Origin: Actinomycetes bacterium
GTDB lineage: Bacteria; Actinomycetota; Coriobacteriia; Coriobacteriales; Eggerthellaceae
DNA: 55,758 bases
Reading direction: 5' to 3'
Assembly: GCA_023460315.1 (NCBI GenBank)
Contig: JAEWQO010000017.1
Coordinates: forward strand, 1 to 55,758
Shown here piece by piece: positions 1-6,434 of the stretch. A program made the position numbers and the translations under genes. A model generated the notes under the pieces. It was given only the letters and a program-made list of their open reading frames with translations, was not told where the DNA came from and did no database searches. Positions within the stretch are counted from its first letter, which is position 1; every line of letters begins with the position of its first letter.

Positions 1-160
1 GGGCCGTCAGCGCATCAAAGCGGCTGGAAAGCTGCACCCCGATCTGGCTCATGGCATTGCTGATATTCTCATCCAGCACCACCAGTCTGCGCTGGGTGGA
101 GATGATCCATAGAACAACGGCCGCAATCATTACGGCGATTGTGATGAAAGTTGGCAGCAT
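1..160 (-). CDS. LemA-like membrane protein, N-terminal part (runs off window)
   Basis: Reading the minus strand from an ATG at 160, preceded by an AGGAG ribosome site, gives a 53-residue open N-terminus that leaves the window. Residues 3-20 form one hydrophobic membrane segment, followed by a helical stretch with the pattern ...NISNAMSQIGVQLSSRFDAL. LemA proteins have exactly this layout: an N-terminal anchor, then a helix with an (A/S)-x-SQI-x-VQL-x-R-x-D-x-(I/L) signature. The function of LemA proteins is poorly defined. The gene is on the same strand as the upstream lipoproteins and may be co-expressed with them, unless the 189-221 hairpin separates them. Too short for the ORF size cut-off and truncated by the window. 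Confidence 0.7.
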   Translation of the reverse strand, partial: MLPTFITIAVMIAAVVLWIISTQRRLVVLDENISNAMSQIGVQLSSRFDALTA

Positions 161-188
161 AATAAAGTCTCCTTTTTTATTTTTTAAT

Positions 189-221
189 GGGCAGACAGAC
201 TACGATTTTGTCCGTCTGCCC
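189..221 (-). terminator. Strong hairpin between lipoprotein and LemA-like gene
   Basis: Arms GGGCAGACAGAC (189-200) and GTCCGTCTGCCC (210-221) pair at 11 of 12 positions around a 9-nt loop. On the minus strand the stem follows the lipoprotein stop at 244, but the next bases are A-rich instead of a U-tract. It may be a processing or stabilising hairpin instead of a classical intrinsic terminator. Confidence 0.4.
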
Positions 222-243
222 AGTTTGTTGCCGGTATGTGTGA

Positions 244-810
244 TTACTCCAATGTGATACTCGGAAGTATATCGGCCAAATTTGCCTCAAGGGAGGAATT
301 TGCCCCTGTGGTGTAAGTAAAAACAATGTGCTGCTCGCAATTCTGACCATCAATTGCGAAGTATAAAATAATTTGACAAGTGGTTACGTTTTTGCCGCTG
401 TTATTGCTGTCTCCTGTGCAGAGGAAGGATAAGGAATCCACTCCCGCAATGTTAGCAGGATTATCAAAGGCAAGCACCTTGATGTTGGAATAGGTATCCC
501 CCAGTGATTCAAGCATATAGTCCTCGGCCACATCCTCAATCCATGTATCCGATGGGAATGTAGGTGTTACGACAATGCTGGCATCGGGACCTTCAGCCAC
601 AGCGTAGCCGTCTTTGTCGCTAAATTCGCCAAAATCGCTGGGAACAAGCAGCGCAGTGTAATTTGCTACCTTGTTAACAAGCGTGATGTCCGACGCAGCA
701 GACTCCGATGTGTCAGGCGTGGAGGTTGGTGCGGAATCGCTTCCTCCGCAGGCTGCAAGACTCAGTGTCATGGCAAGTGCCACCATAAGTATCAATAATT
801 TTTTCATCAT
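244..810 (-). CDS. Secreted lipoprotein, function unknown
   Basis: A 188-residue lipoprotein. The start at 810 (MMKKLL) is chosen because the longer frame would place the AGGAGG ribosome site inside the gene. The signal peptide ends in the lipobox LAAC, so the protein should be lipidated on Cys and anchored outside the membrane. A short Ser/Thr/Pro/Asp linker is followed by a roughly 140-residue globular domain that I cannot assign; its size and beta-rich look would suit a PsbP/Mog1-like fold, but that is a guess. It lies 43 bp downstream of the second lipoprotein with no promoter between, so the two probably form an operon under the LytTR-type site at 1334-1384. Confidence 0.75.
   Translation of the reverse strand: MMKKLLILMVALAMTLSLAACGGSDSAPTSTPDTSESAASDITLVNKVANYTALLVPSDFGEFSDKDGYAVAEGPDASIVVTPTFPSDTWIEDVAEDYMLESLGDTYSNIKVLAFDNPANIAGVDSLSFLCTGDSNNSGKNVTTCQIILYFAIDGQNCEQHIVFTYTTGANSSLEANLADILPSITLE
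731..807. repeat. 77-bp lipoprotein signal-sequence repeat, copy 1
   Basis: Direct repeat with 1182-1258. Both copies are 77 bp without gaps and differ at only a few positions. They encode the signal peptide, lipobox and first residues (CGGSDSAP) of two lipoproteins whose mature domains are unrelated. Confidence 0.85.
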
Positions 811-853
811 AAATTCCTCCATTTTTTTTTGCTTTTGCGGTGTTCAGGGACTA

Positions 854-1258
854 TCACTGGCTGACTTCGTCTAAAGCGGCACCGGCTTCAGCAATGAAGG
901 AACGGCCTACCTCAATGGCTACCGTCAGGGCACCCATCACTTCCGGTGTGAGTGTTTCAGGGCTGGCAAAGTATTCGTCCGCCTTGATAATTTCACTGGA
1001 AAGGTCATTCATAGCAGTGACAAGCTCTTCATTTTCCAAAAGCTCAGGGCTTGCATTTACCTTGTCAGCAATTGCATCAAATTCCTCTGCCATGCTCATA
1101 AAATCTTGCGCAAGGGCTTGCTGCTCTGCTGTAAATTCCGTATTCTCGACTTGTGCGGATGTGGAAGGAGACGTTGCGGGAGCAGAATCGCTTCCTCCGC
1201 AGGCTGCAAGGCTCAGCGTCATGGTAAGTGCCATGATAAGTACCAGTAACTTTTTCAT
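854..1258 (-). CDS. Small secreted lipoprotein, helical, function unknown
   Basis: A 134-residue lipoprotein starting at 1258, where MKKLL follows a GGAGG site at the right distance; the in-frame extension to 1297 lacks one. The signal peptide and the first mature residues (LAAC-GGSDSAP) are nearly identical to those of the neighbouring lipoprotein. The rest differs: about 95 residues of predicted amphipathic helix, rich in Glu, Ala and Leu, from roughly residue 40 to the end. No catalytic motif is visible. It is the first gene of the two-lipoprotein operon, and its promoter region carries the 51-bp repeat shared with the surface-protein gene. Function not recognised. Confidence 0.75.
   Translation of the reverse strand: MKKLLVLIMALTMTLSLAACGGSDSAPATSPSTSAQVENTEFTAEQQALAQDFMSMAEEFDAIADKVNASPELLENEELVTAMNDLSSEIIKADEYFASPETLTPEVMGALTVAIEVGRSFIAEAGAALDEVSQ
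1182..1258. repeat. 77-bp lipoprotein signal-sequence repeat, copy 2
   Basis: Partner of 731-807. The repeat ends at the start codon and stops after the first mature residues, so only the export and lipidation module is shared. Confidence 0.85.
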
Positions 1259-1285
1259 TTCTAAATCCTCCGTTTTCTGTTGGGT

Positions 1286-1384
1286 TGTATAGGGCAAAGT
1301 CCCATGCGTTCACTCTATCAAACCCTGCCACAGAAAACCGTCCGCTGCATGAAACATGTTTTTTTCGACATGAAACATAATTTT
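1286..1384 (-). promoter_or_regulatory. Activator-type promoter with LytTR-like direct repeats, copy 1
   Basis: Positions 1334-1384 are identical to 3486-3536 over 51 bp. Inside are two 9-bp boxes ATGAAACAT at 1349-1357 and 1370-1378, 21 bp apart, which matches the two-turn spacing of LytTR-regulator sites. Downstream, on the minus strand, both copies keep a block like TGATA-(N)4-TGAACG at the same distance. Candidate elements are a weak GTGAAC (1308-1313) and TATACA (1286-1291), 16 bp apart, or the GATAGA hexamer (1314-1319) as an alternative -10. Either way the -35 is poor, as expected for an activated promoter of the lipoprotein operon. Confidence 0.6.
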
Positions 1385-1415
1385 AGGGGTTAGTTTGTAC
1401 CGTGGGGCGGCGCGG

Positions 1416-3410
1416 TCAGTCTTCCGTGTACGGCGACACATCAGGCTCAATCCACGCCTTACCGTCACGCCAGTCCACATCGAAGTCAAACAGCTTTGCG
1501 ATGTCCCGCAGCTTAATATAGTTGTTGCCGCCGATGGTATAGGCGGTCAGTCCCGTCACCGTCGCACTGGTGTCACCCCACACGAAATCTGTGGTGCTAA
1601 GTGTCGCACTTTTACTTTCTTTGCCGATTGCGGCAAGCTCGCCGCTCGTCTTGGTGTACGTCGCATGGTTATACAGCTTCGCCTTACCGTCCTCCCAGCG
1701 CACATCAAATCGTGTTTTCAGCAGCGCGCCCACATCCCGCAGCTTGACGTAGTTGTTGCCGCCGATGCTGTAGGCGGGCAGCGCAACCTCCGCGCTGTTT
1801 AACATAAACTTAGTATTGGTAGGCGTTGCCGTAACGGTGTTGGTGGGTGTCGGTGTGGGTGTCTGCCCGGATGCTCTCACAGAGGACGTTAGGTTCTTCG
1901 GCACGGCCGAAATGAGCGATTCCACCCTATCTAAAAGTCCACTCCATTCACCTAACCTCAAATGTTCTGCTGCCGCCCAATGAATGGTTTTGTATTGGAG
2001 AGCCGCTGCCTGCTCCCATGTTATTTTGGCGTTTGCGCTTGTGTCGCCGCTGATGGCAAAGCTCTTGATGGTGTCCTCGGTGAAAGCGGAAAATTTGGTA
2101 CTGCTCCTGCTTTTGTTGTAGTCCATGAGCTTAATTAAGTAAGAGGTAAACTCCCCGTAGGTAGGATTCGCACTCCAATTCATATTTTTATCAGTAAAGA
2201 CACCCCAAGCGTAACAAATCACAATACTGCCCCTGAATTCCTCAGCTTGCCCTCCTTCTTTGCGCAAACTCTCATGCAAATCCTTCGGGCCTTCTGCGGG
2301 GTAATGGTATCCTAAAATACTGAACGCATCATAGAAGAACCCCGCCATTTCAGCATTGCTAATGGGTCTGCTCCAGTCCTCAAAGGTTATATCGGTATAG
2401 TTGGGTATGTATTCGGACAGGACAACCCCCGTTCCGTCCGGGTATTCTTTTTCCGCAGGACGGACCATCATTTTAGGATTCTCGGAGGGGCGCATAGCAA
2501 CATTGTTGCCGAAAGATATCTGCCATAGATAAGGGTTATCTACAGCCGCTACCCGCGTGCCACCCGCATTCACTTTTGTCAGTCTGGCAGCCCACATATA
2601 ATATGTCTTACCTTCATACTTTACCTTTGCCCAGTCGCCCTTGATCTCGGTCACTTCCAGAATAGTGTCTGACGGAAGTGTCCCGACAATGTCGCCATCC
2701 GGCTTTGTACGGTAGACCGGGTTCGTCCCGACCTTATACATCGCTCTGTCATCGATTTCGCCCGCAACGCCCAGATAGCGCCCATCCGCCATTTTTATGG
2801 TTATCTCAGTCCAGTCACGGTCTACAACGCGTTTTTTCTCAACATAAAATTTTGTGGCCCTTCCTCCTGTGCGTAAGAATGCCTTGCCCTCGGAGTCGAT
2901 ATTGATAAAAGTGTCGTTCCCACCGGCGTACATCAGACCGCCTCCGCCACCGCCAATGGGGCCCAGACGGATGCTGTACCAGCCGTTGTCTATCGCATCA
3001 TACAGTTTATAAGTAGTCTCAGTTGGTGCAGGCGCGGTCTTCTCAGGGGCAACATATTCGCCGGTGACGGTAACTGTATATTTTCCCACAATTTTGCTTG
3101 TTTGTTCGCCCGGAGCCGTCCACCGCAGGGTAATCTCCTGCTTTCCCGCAGTGTACGCGAATACCGTACCTTGATTGAGCGTCACATTGCCGGAGTTTCT
3201 GAAACTGATTTCGTCAGAGATGTCCTTTTTTTCGCCTCCTACAATAGCCGTCGCTTTAATCCCGGTTCGGTCAAATCCCTCGCCAACCGTATATTCGGTC
3301 TTTGTGGGGTATGACAGTATGGTCACAGCTTCCGCCGCCAGCACAGTTGTCGGCAGTAGGGTAAGCACCATGCACAGGGTGAGCAGAATGCCCATAAATC
3401 GCTTTTTCAT
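1416..3410 (-). CDS. Secreted multidomain surface protein with copper-amine-oxidase-like repeats
   Basis: A 664-residue exported protein; the ATG at 3410 follows AGGAGG. Residues 1-25 are a typical signal peptide ending in VLAAEA. Then come a bacterial Ig-like domain (about 28-112), a lectin-like segment (about 130-220), an SH3b-like segment around 230-280 with a DTILEV...WAKVKYEGKTYY pattern, and a helical region of about 200 residues. The C-terminal 140 residues hold two copies of the copper-amine-oxidase N-terminal-like module; each has a YxIGGNNYxKLRD motif followed by an aspartate-rich WxDGKAxxY-type strand. Such modules occur in wall-associated proteins of Clostridia. No LPxTG motif is seen. 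The promoter carries the same 51-bp site as the lipoprotein operon and faces the two-component genes. Confidence 0.8.
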   Translation of the reverse strand: MKKRFMGILLTLCMVLTLLPTTVLAAEAVTILSYPTKTEYTVGEGFDRTGIKATAIVGGEKKDISDEISFRNSGNVTLNQGTVFAYTAGKQEITLRWTAPGEQTSKIVGKYTVTVTGEYVAPEKTAPAPTETTYKLYDAIDNGWYSIRLGPIGGGGGGLMYAGGNDTFINIDSEGKAFLRTGGRATKFYVEKKRVVDRDWTEITIKMADGRYLGVAGEIDDRAMYKVGTNPVYRTKPDGDIVGTLPSDTILEVTEIKGDWAKVKYEGKTYYMWAARLTKVNAGGTRVAAVDNPYLWQISFGNNVAMRPSENPKMMVRPAEKEYPDGTGVVLSEYIPNYTDITFEDWSRPISNAEMAGFFYDAFSILGYHYPAEGPKDLHESLRKEGGQAEEFRGSIVICYAWGVFTDKNMNWSANPTYGEFTSYLIKLMDYNKSRSSTKFSAFTEDTIKSFAISGDTSANAKITWEQAAALQYKTIHWAAAEHLRLGEWSGLLDRVESLISAVPKNLTSSVRASGQTPTPTPTNTVTATPTNTKFMLNSAEVALPAYSIGGNNYVKLRDVGALLKTRFDVRWEDGKAKLYNHATYTKTSGELAAIGKESKSATLSTTDFVWGDTSATVTGLTAYTIGGNNYIKLRDIAKLFDFDVDWRDGKAWIEPDVSPYTED

Positions 3411-3437
3411 AATCGTGTTCCTCCTTTTTGATTGAAC

Positions 3438-3536
3438 GAAATATCGTTTATTGTTCCACGTTCAATTTATCAGGAATCTCTCTGCAAAACCGTCCGCTGC
3501 ATGAAACATGTTTTTTTCGACATGAAACATAATTTT
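3438..3536 (-). promoter_or_regulatory. Activator-type promoter with LytTR-like direct repeats, copy 2
   Basis: The 51-bp block 3486-3536 is identical to 1334-1384. The boxes ATGAAACAT lie at 3501-3509 and 3522-3530. Toward the surface-protein gene the minus strand has TTGAAC (complement of 3460-3465), a 16-bp gap and TATTTC (complement of 3438-3443), aligned with the elements of copy 1. The linker between box and promoter differs in sequence but not in length, which argues for selected spacing. Confidence 0.6.
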
Positions 3537-3624
3537 GAAAAAAATCTCTCTCCTGTCTTTTTTCTTTTAGATTTAGAAAAACACAATATTACGCTAAAAT
3601 CGACGAGTTCGCATGAATATTATC

Positions 3625-3653
3625 TTGAATTTGCGATAATTTGATGGTATACT
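3625..3653 (+). promoter_or_regulatory. Sigma-A-type promoter of the signalling operon
   Basis: TTGAAT (3625-3630), a 17-bp spacer and TATACT (3648-3653) fit a housekeeping promoter. It reads into the Cro/C1 regulator at 3718 and then the response regulator and kinase. The rest of 3411-3717 holds the divergent LytTR-like promoter and nothing else recognisable. Confidence 0.6.
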
Positions 3654-3717
3654 GTGTGCTGTTAGTATAAATGATTAACGAATGATTTCCGTTTTTCAGA
3701 AAGAAGTGAGACGTGTT

Positions 3718-4008
3718 ATGGGTGTCAGTTATAGCAAATTATTTAAACTGATGATCGACAGAAAAATAAGAAAAGGCGAGCTGTGCAAGGCGGCGGGTAT
3801 CAGCAGCGGCTCGCTTCTGAAAATATCAAAAGATGAAAACATATATGTCGATATTTTGGTTCGGATTTGCGGTGTTTTGGGCTGCGACTTTGGCGACATC
3901 ATGGAGTATGTTCCTGATGAAAATGCCGTTATAAAATCTGAACCCGGTAATCGGCAACTACCCGATTTGCAGGAGGAAAAGCCTGCGAGAGTTTCTGAAG
4001 AAGTCTAA
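3718..4008 (+). CDS. Cro/C1-type helix-turn-helix regulator
   Basis: A 96-residue protein with a single DNA-binding domain in residues 1-65. The recognisable core is LFKLMIDRKI...LCKAAGISSGSLLKI, followed by the ICGVLGCDFGDIMEY ending typical of short XRE/YozG-like regulators. The start at 3718 (MGVSYSKLF) is preferred to the one at 3682 because family members begin there, although its ribosome site (AAGTGAG) is modest. The last 30 residues are polar and probably disordered. It is the first gene of the signalling operon, 20 bp before the response regulator, so it may tune that operon or act beside the LytTR regulator. Confidence 0.75.
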   Translation: MGVSYSKLFKLMIDRKIRKGELCKAAGISSGSLLKISKDENIYVDILVRICGVLGCDFGDIMEYVPDENAVIKSEPGNRQLPDLQEEKPARVSEEV

Positions 4009-4028
4009 TAGAACATGGAGGGATGCTT

Positions 4029-4754
4029 ATGCTGCAAATTGCAGTCTGTGATGACAATATTGACGAGCTGTCCAATATGGTACAGCTTATAGACCTGTAC
4101 CGAACATCAAGAAATCTAAACTGTGACCACGCTGTCTTTCCAAACGGATTTGAGCTGGTTTCAGCCTTGGAAAAAGGAAAGCGGTTTGATATATACTGCC
4201 TGGATATTATGATGCCGGGCTTTACCGGCATTGATGCGGCAAAGGAAATTCGCACCTTTGATAAAACCGCACCGATTTTATTCTTCACCTCATCGCCTGA
4301 ATTTGCTTTGGAAAGCTATTCGGTAAAGGCCATCAACTATGTACTCAAGCCAGTCTCAAAGGAGAAGCTGTTCTTCACCTTTGATGAGCTGCTGGAGCAA
4401 ATCAAAACGAAAGACGAAGAGGATGCCGTCATCGTAAAGAGCAACGAGGGGATTCAAAAAATACTGATCTCCAATTTGGTCTTTGTCGAGGTCATCGGCA
4501 GAAACGTACTCTATCATCTGCGCTCCGGCAAGGTGGCCGAATGTACGGAATCTTTTTCCTCTGCCTGCGATAGCCTGCTGAAATACGGGTGTTTTATCAA
4601 ACCTCACCGCTCCTATCTTGTGAATATGCAGTATGTGGATACCATCGAAAACCATCAGATCACCTTGCAGACTCTTTCCGCTGTTCCTGTCGCACAGGGC
4701 AAGGCCAAGGAGATGAAACAGCAATATCTGAATTATCAAATGGAAGGGGAATAA
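4029..4754 (+). CDS. LytTR-family response regulator
   Basis: A 241-residue regulator of the AgrA/LytR class. Residues 1-120 form a receiver domain with the acidic pair D9-D10, the phosphoacceptor D59 (in YCLDIMMPG), the TSS switch region and the lysine in YVLKPVS. Residues about 135-238 form a LytTR DNA-binding domain, seen from the VEVIGRNVLYHL core and the ...FIKPHRSYLVNMQYV... stretch. The ATG at 4029 is used because GGAGG at 4016-4020 is 7-8 bp away; the earlier in-frame ATG at 4023 abuts it. LytTR domains bind paired 9-bp repeats, and such pairs lie upstream of both nearby minus-strand operons. Partner kinase follows at 4779. Confidence 0.9.
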   Translation: MLQIAVCDDNIDELSNMVQLIDLYRTSRNLNCDHAVFPNGFELVSALEKGKRFDIYCLDIMMPGFTGIDAAKEIRTFDKTAPILFFTSSPEFALESYSVKAINYVLKPVSKEKLFFTFDELLEQIKTKDEEDAVIVKSNEGIQKILISNLVFVEVIGRNVLYHLRSGKVAECTESFSSACDSLLKYGCFIKPHRSYLVNMQYVDTIENHQITLQTLSAVPVAQGKAKEMKQQYLNYQMEGE

Positions 4755-4778
4755 AAAGATGGGGGGAGGTGCTTTAAA

Positions 4779-6050
4779 GTGGCAGTAACAGTGATAGGAC
4801 TCTTGCGATTTGGGGTTTCTCTGGTCTTTGGCATTACGGTGTCCGTTCTCTTTGCAGGAATAGTATCCACCAAGAAAAACAGGCTCTCCGTCGGTTTGCT
4901 CTGTGTCATTTTCCTTTTCGTTCAAACTGCCAGTTGGTGGATTTTGGGATTGGATTTGACATCAAAGCTGTATCCGCTGATTATCCATCTGCCGCTGATC
5001 GCAATATTCTCTTTATACTATAAGCGTCCGTGGCTCATATCCGCTGTCAGTGTGCTTTCCGGTTATCTCTGCTGTCAAGCTCCGCGCTGGTTTGGTTTTC
5101 TTGCGGGTGCCGCTTTGGGCAGCAGACTTGCAGACCACATTTTTTACATAGCATTCGTGTTTCTGGCCTATTGTTTCTTGAAAAGATATGTGGCCGGATC
5201 TGTCCGGCAGTTGATGGAAAAGTCCACGAAATCTTGTTTGTTTTTAGGCGGGGTTCCGCTTTTTTATTATTTGTTCGACTACACAACCGCCATCTACACC
5301 GATGTGCTTTACAGCGGTGCCGAATGGGCGGTACAGTTCATGCCCTCAACAATATCCGTTTTCTATTTTGTGTTTGTTATCCTTTACTACGCTGAGACAC
5401 AAAAGCAAGCAAGCCTCCAAAGAGAAAAGGATATGTTGGATGCACAGTTTCGGTTGGCGCAGACAGAGTTTGCTTCTCTGCGGCAGTTACAGCAGAACGC
5501 CGCATCCTATCGGCATGATATGCGCCACCATTTTGCGCTTTTACAGGGGCTGGCCTCCAAGGAACACATAGAGGGGATTAAAGATTACCTACGAACTGCC
5601 CAGTCCGACATGGATGCCATCACACCCACACGCTTTTGCGAAAACGAAACCGTCAATCTGATTTTGTCCGCTTTGGCTGCTAAAGCGAAACAAGCGGAAA
5701 TCATGCTGTCAGTGGATGCAAAACTGCCTGATTTGCTTCCCTTTAGCGATACTGAACTTTGCTCGCTCTTGTCAAACGCTTTAGAAAATGCTATTCATGC
5801 CTGTGAACAGATACCTGACCGCAACAAACGCATCATCCGGTTGCGTATGTATTCCAAAAATAATAAGTTGTGCATTGATCTACACAATAGCTATCAGGTA
5901 GAGCCAGTATTCCAGCAGGGGCTTCCAGTATCACAAGAACGGGGGCATGGCTTTGGCACAAAAAGTATAGCTCATATTGTGGAAAAGTATGGCGGTGTAT
6001 TTCAGTTTTCGGTTAAGGATGGCTGGTTTATATTTCAGGCCACTGCATAA
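4779..6050 (+). CDS. AgrC-like sensor histidine kinase
   Basis: A 423-residue membrane kinase of the HPK10/GHKL class. It starts with GTG at 4779 behind GGGGGAGG. Residues 1-205 hold six or seven hydrophobic segments as the sensor. A coiled linker follows to about 240, then an H-box YRHDMRHH with H246 as likely phosphoacceptor, an N-box LLSNALENAI (N333, N337) and a G-box GHGFG (389-393). This is the usual partner of LytTR regulators in peptide-sensing systems. No agrB or agrD-like peptide gene was seen next to it, so the signal is unknown; it could sense envelope stress, a peptide made elsewhere, or a peptide encoded outside the window. Confidence 0.88.
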   Translation: MAVTVIGLLRFGVSLVFGITVSVLFAGIVSTKKNRLSVGLLCVIFLFVQTASWWILGLDLTSKLYPLIIHLPLIAIFSLYYKRPWLISAVSVLSGYLCCQAPRWFGFLAGAALGSRLADHIFYIAFVFLAYCFLKRYVAGSVRQLMEKSTKSCLFLGGVPLFYYLFDYTTAIYTDVLYSGAEWAVQFMPSTISVFYFVFVILYYAETQKQASLQREKDMLDAQFRLAQTEFASLRQLQQNAASYRHDMRHHFALLQGLASKEHIEGIKDYLRTAQSDMDAITPTRFCENETVNLILSALAAKAKQAEIMLSVDAKLPDLLPFSDTELCSLLSNALENAIHACEQIPDRNKRIIRLRMYSKNNKLCIDLHNSYQVEPVFQQGLPVSQERGHGFGTKSIAHIVEKYGGVFQFSVKDGWFIFQATA

Positions 6051-6242
6051 AAAGTTGTTGTTCTCTCTATGGAAGCTACCAATGAAGGATGTTCAGGGAG
6101 AACCCTATTCCCAACTTGGGAATATTAAACTGTTCCAATTATATTTCTGCATAGGAGCGGTTGTTATAGCACGAAAGCGGAATGTTCCGTTTAGATTAGT
6201 TATCTTCAAAAACTTTTAATCAGCACGTAATGATTAGACCCG

Positions 6243-6306
6243 CGAGCAATGCAAATGGCGTGCCATTTACGTTTTTTCAAAAGTGGCCTTTTGAAAAAAC
6301 TGCTCG
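6243..6306. other. Three-way-junction inverted repeat, candidate oriT
   Basis: An outer stem CGAGCA (6243-6248) / TGCTCG (6301-6306) encloses two hairpins: AAATGGC/GCCATTT (6253-6268, 2-nt loop) and a perfect 12-bp stem TTTTTTCAAAAG/CTTTTGAAAAAA (6272-6299, 4-nt loop). Such folded single-stranded structures occur at transfer or replication origins, and the block lies just past the relaxase gene. No nick site is identified here. Confidence 0.45.
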
Positions 6307-6379
6307 TTGGTGCCCTGCCCCAAGCCCCGTCAGCCCTCCGCTTTCGCTCCCGGCTGTTAAGCGGCTTTGCCGCTGCTAC

Positions 6380-6402
6380 GCGCCCCTTCGGGGGCGCTTT
6401 TT
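6380..6402 (+). terminator. Intrinsic terminator with UUCG tetraloop
   Basis: GCGCCCC (6380-6386), TTCG, GGGGCGC (6391-6397) and TTTTT. On the plus strand it would stop transcripts from the signalling operon before they oppose the relaxase gene. Confidence 0.75.
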
Positions 6403-6434
6403 ACTTGCACAAAAAGGGATGAAAACAGAGGCGG

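Larger units (their letters stand above)
6051..6434. other. 384-bp non-coding junction rich in inverted repeats
   Basis: This gap separates the signalling operon from the relaxase gene, which runs toward it. It contains a nested inverted-repeat structure (6243-6306), a short GCGGC-TTT-GCCGC hairpin (6361-6373) and a UUCG-capped terminator (6380-6402). Open frames crossing it have no ribosome sites and no protein character. It likely holds the left border or the oriT of the conjugative element. Confidence 0.55.

Noticed and set aside
1334..1384. 51-bp repeat as a parS site, since it has TGAAACA-like halves and the window has ParB
   Set aside because: The halves are direct repeats, not the parS palindrome TGTTTCACGTGAAACA. 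Both copies sit at promoter distance, and they are far from ParA/ParB. The LytTR reading fits better.
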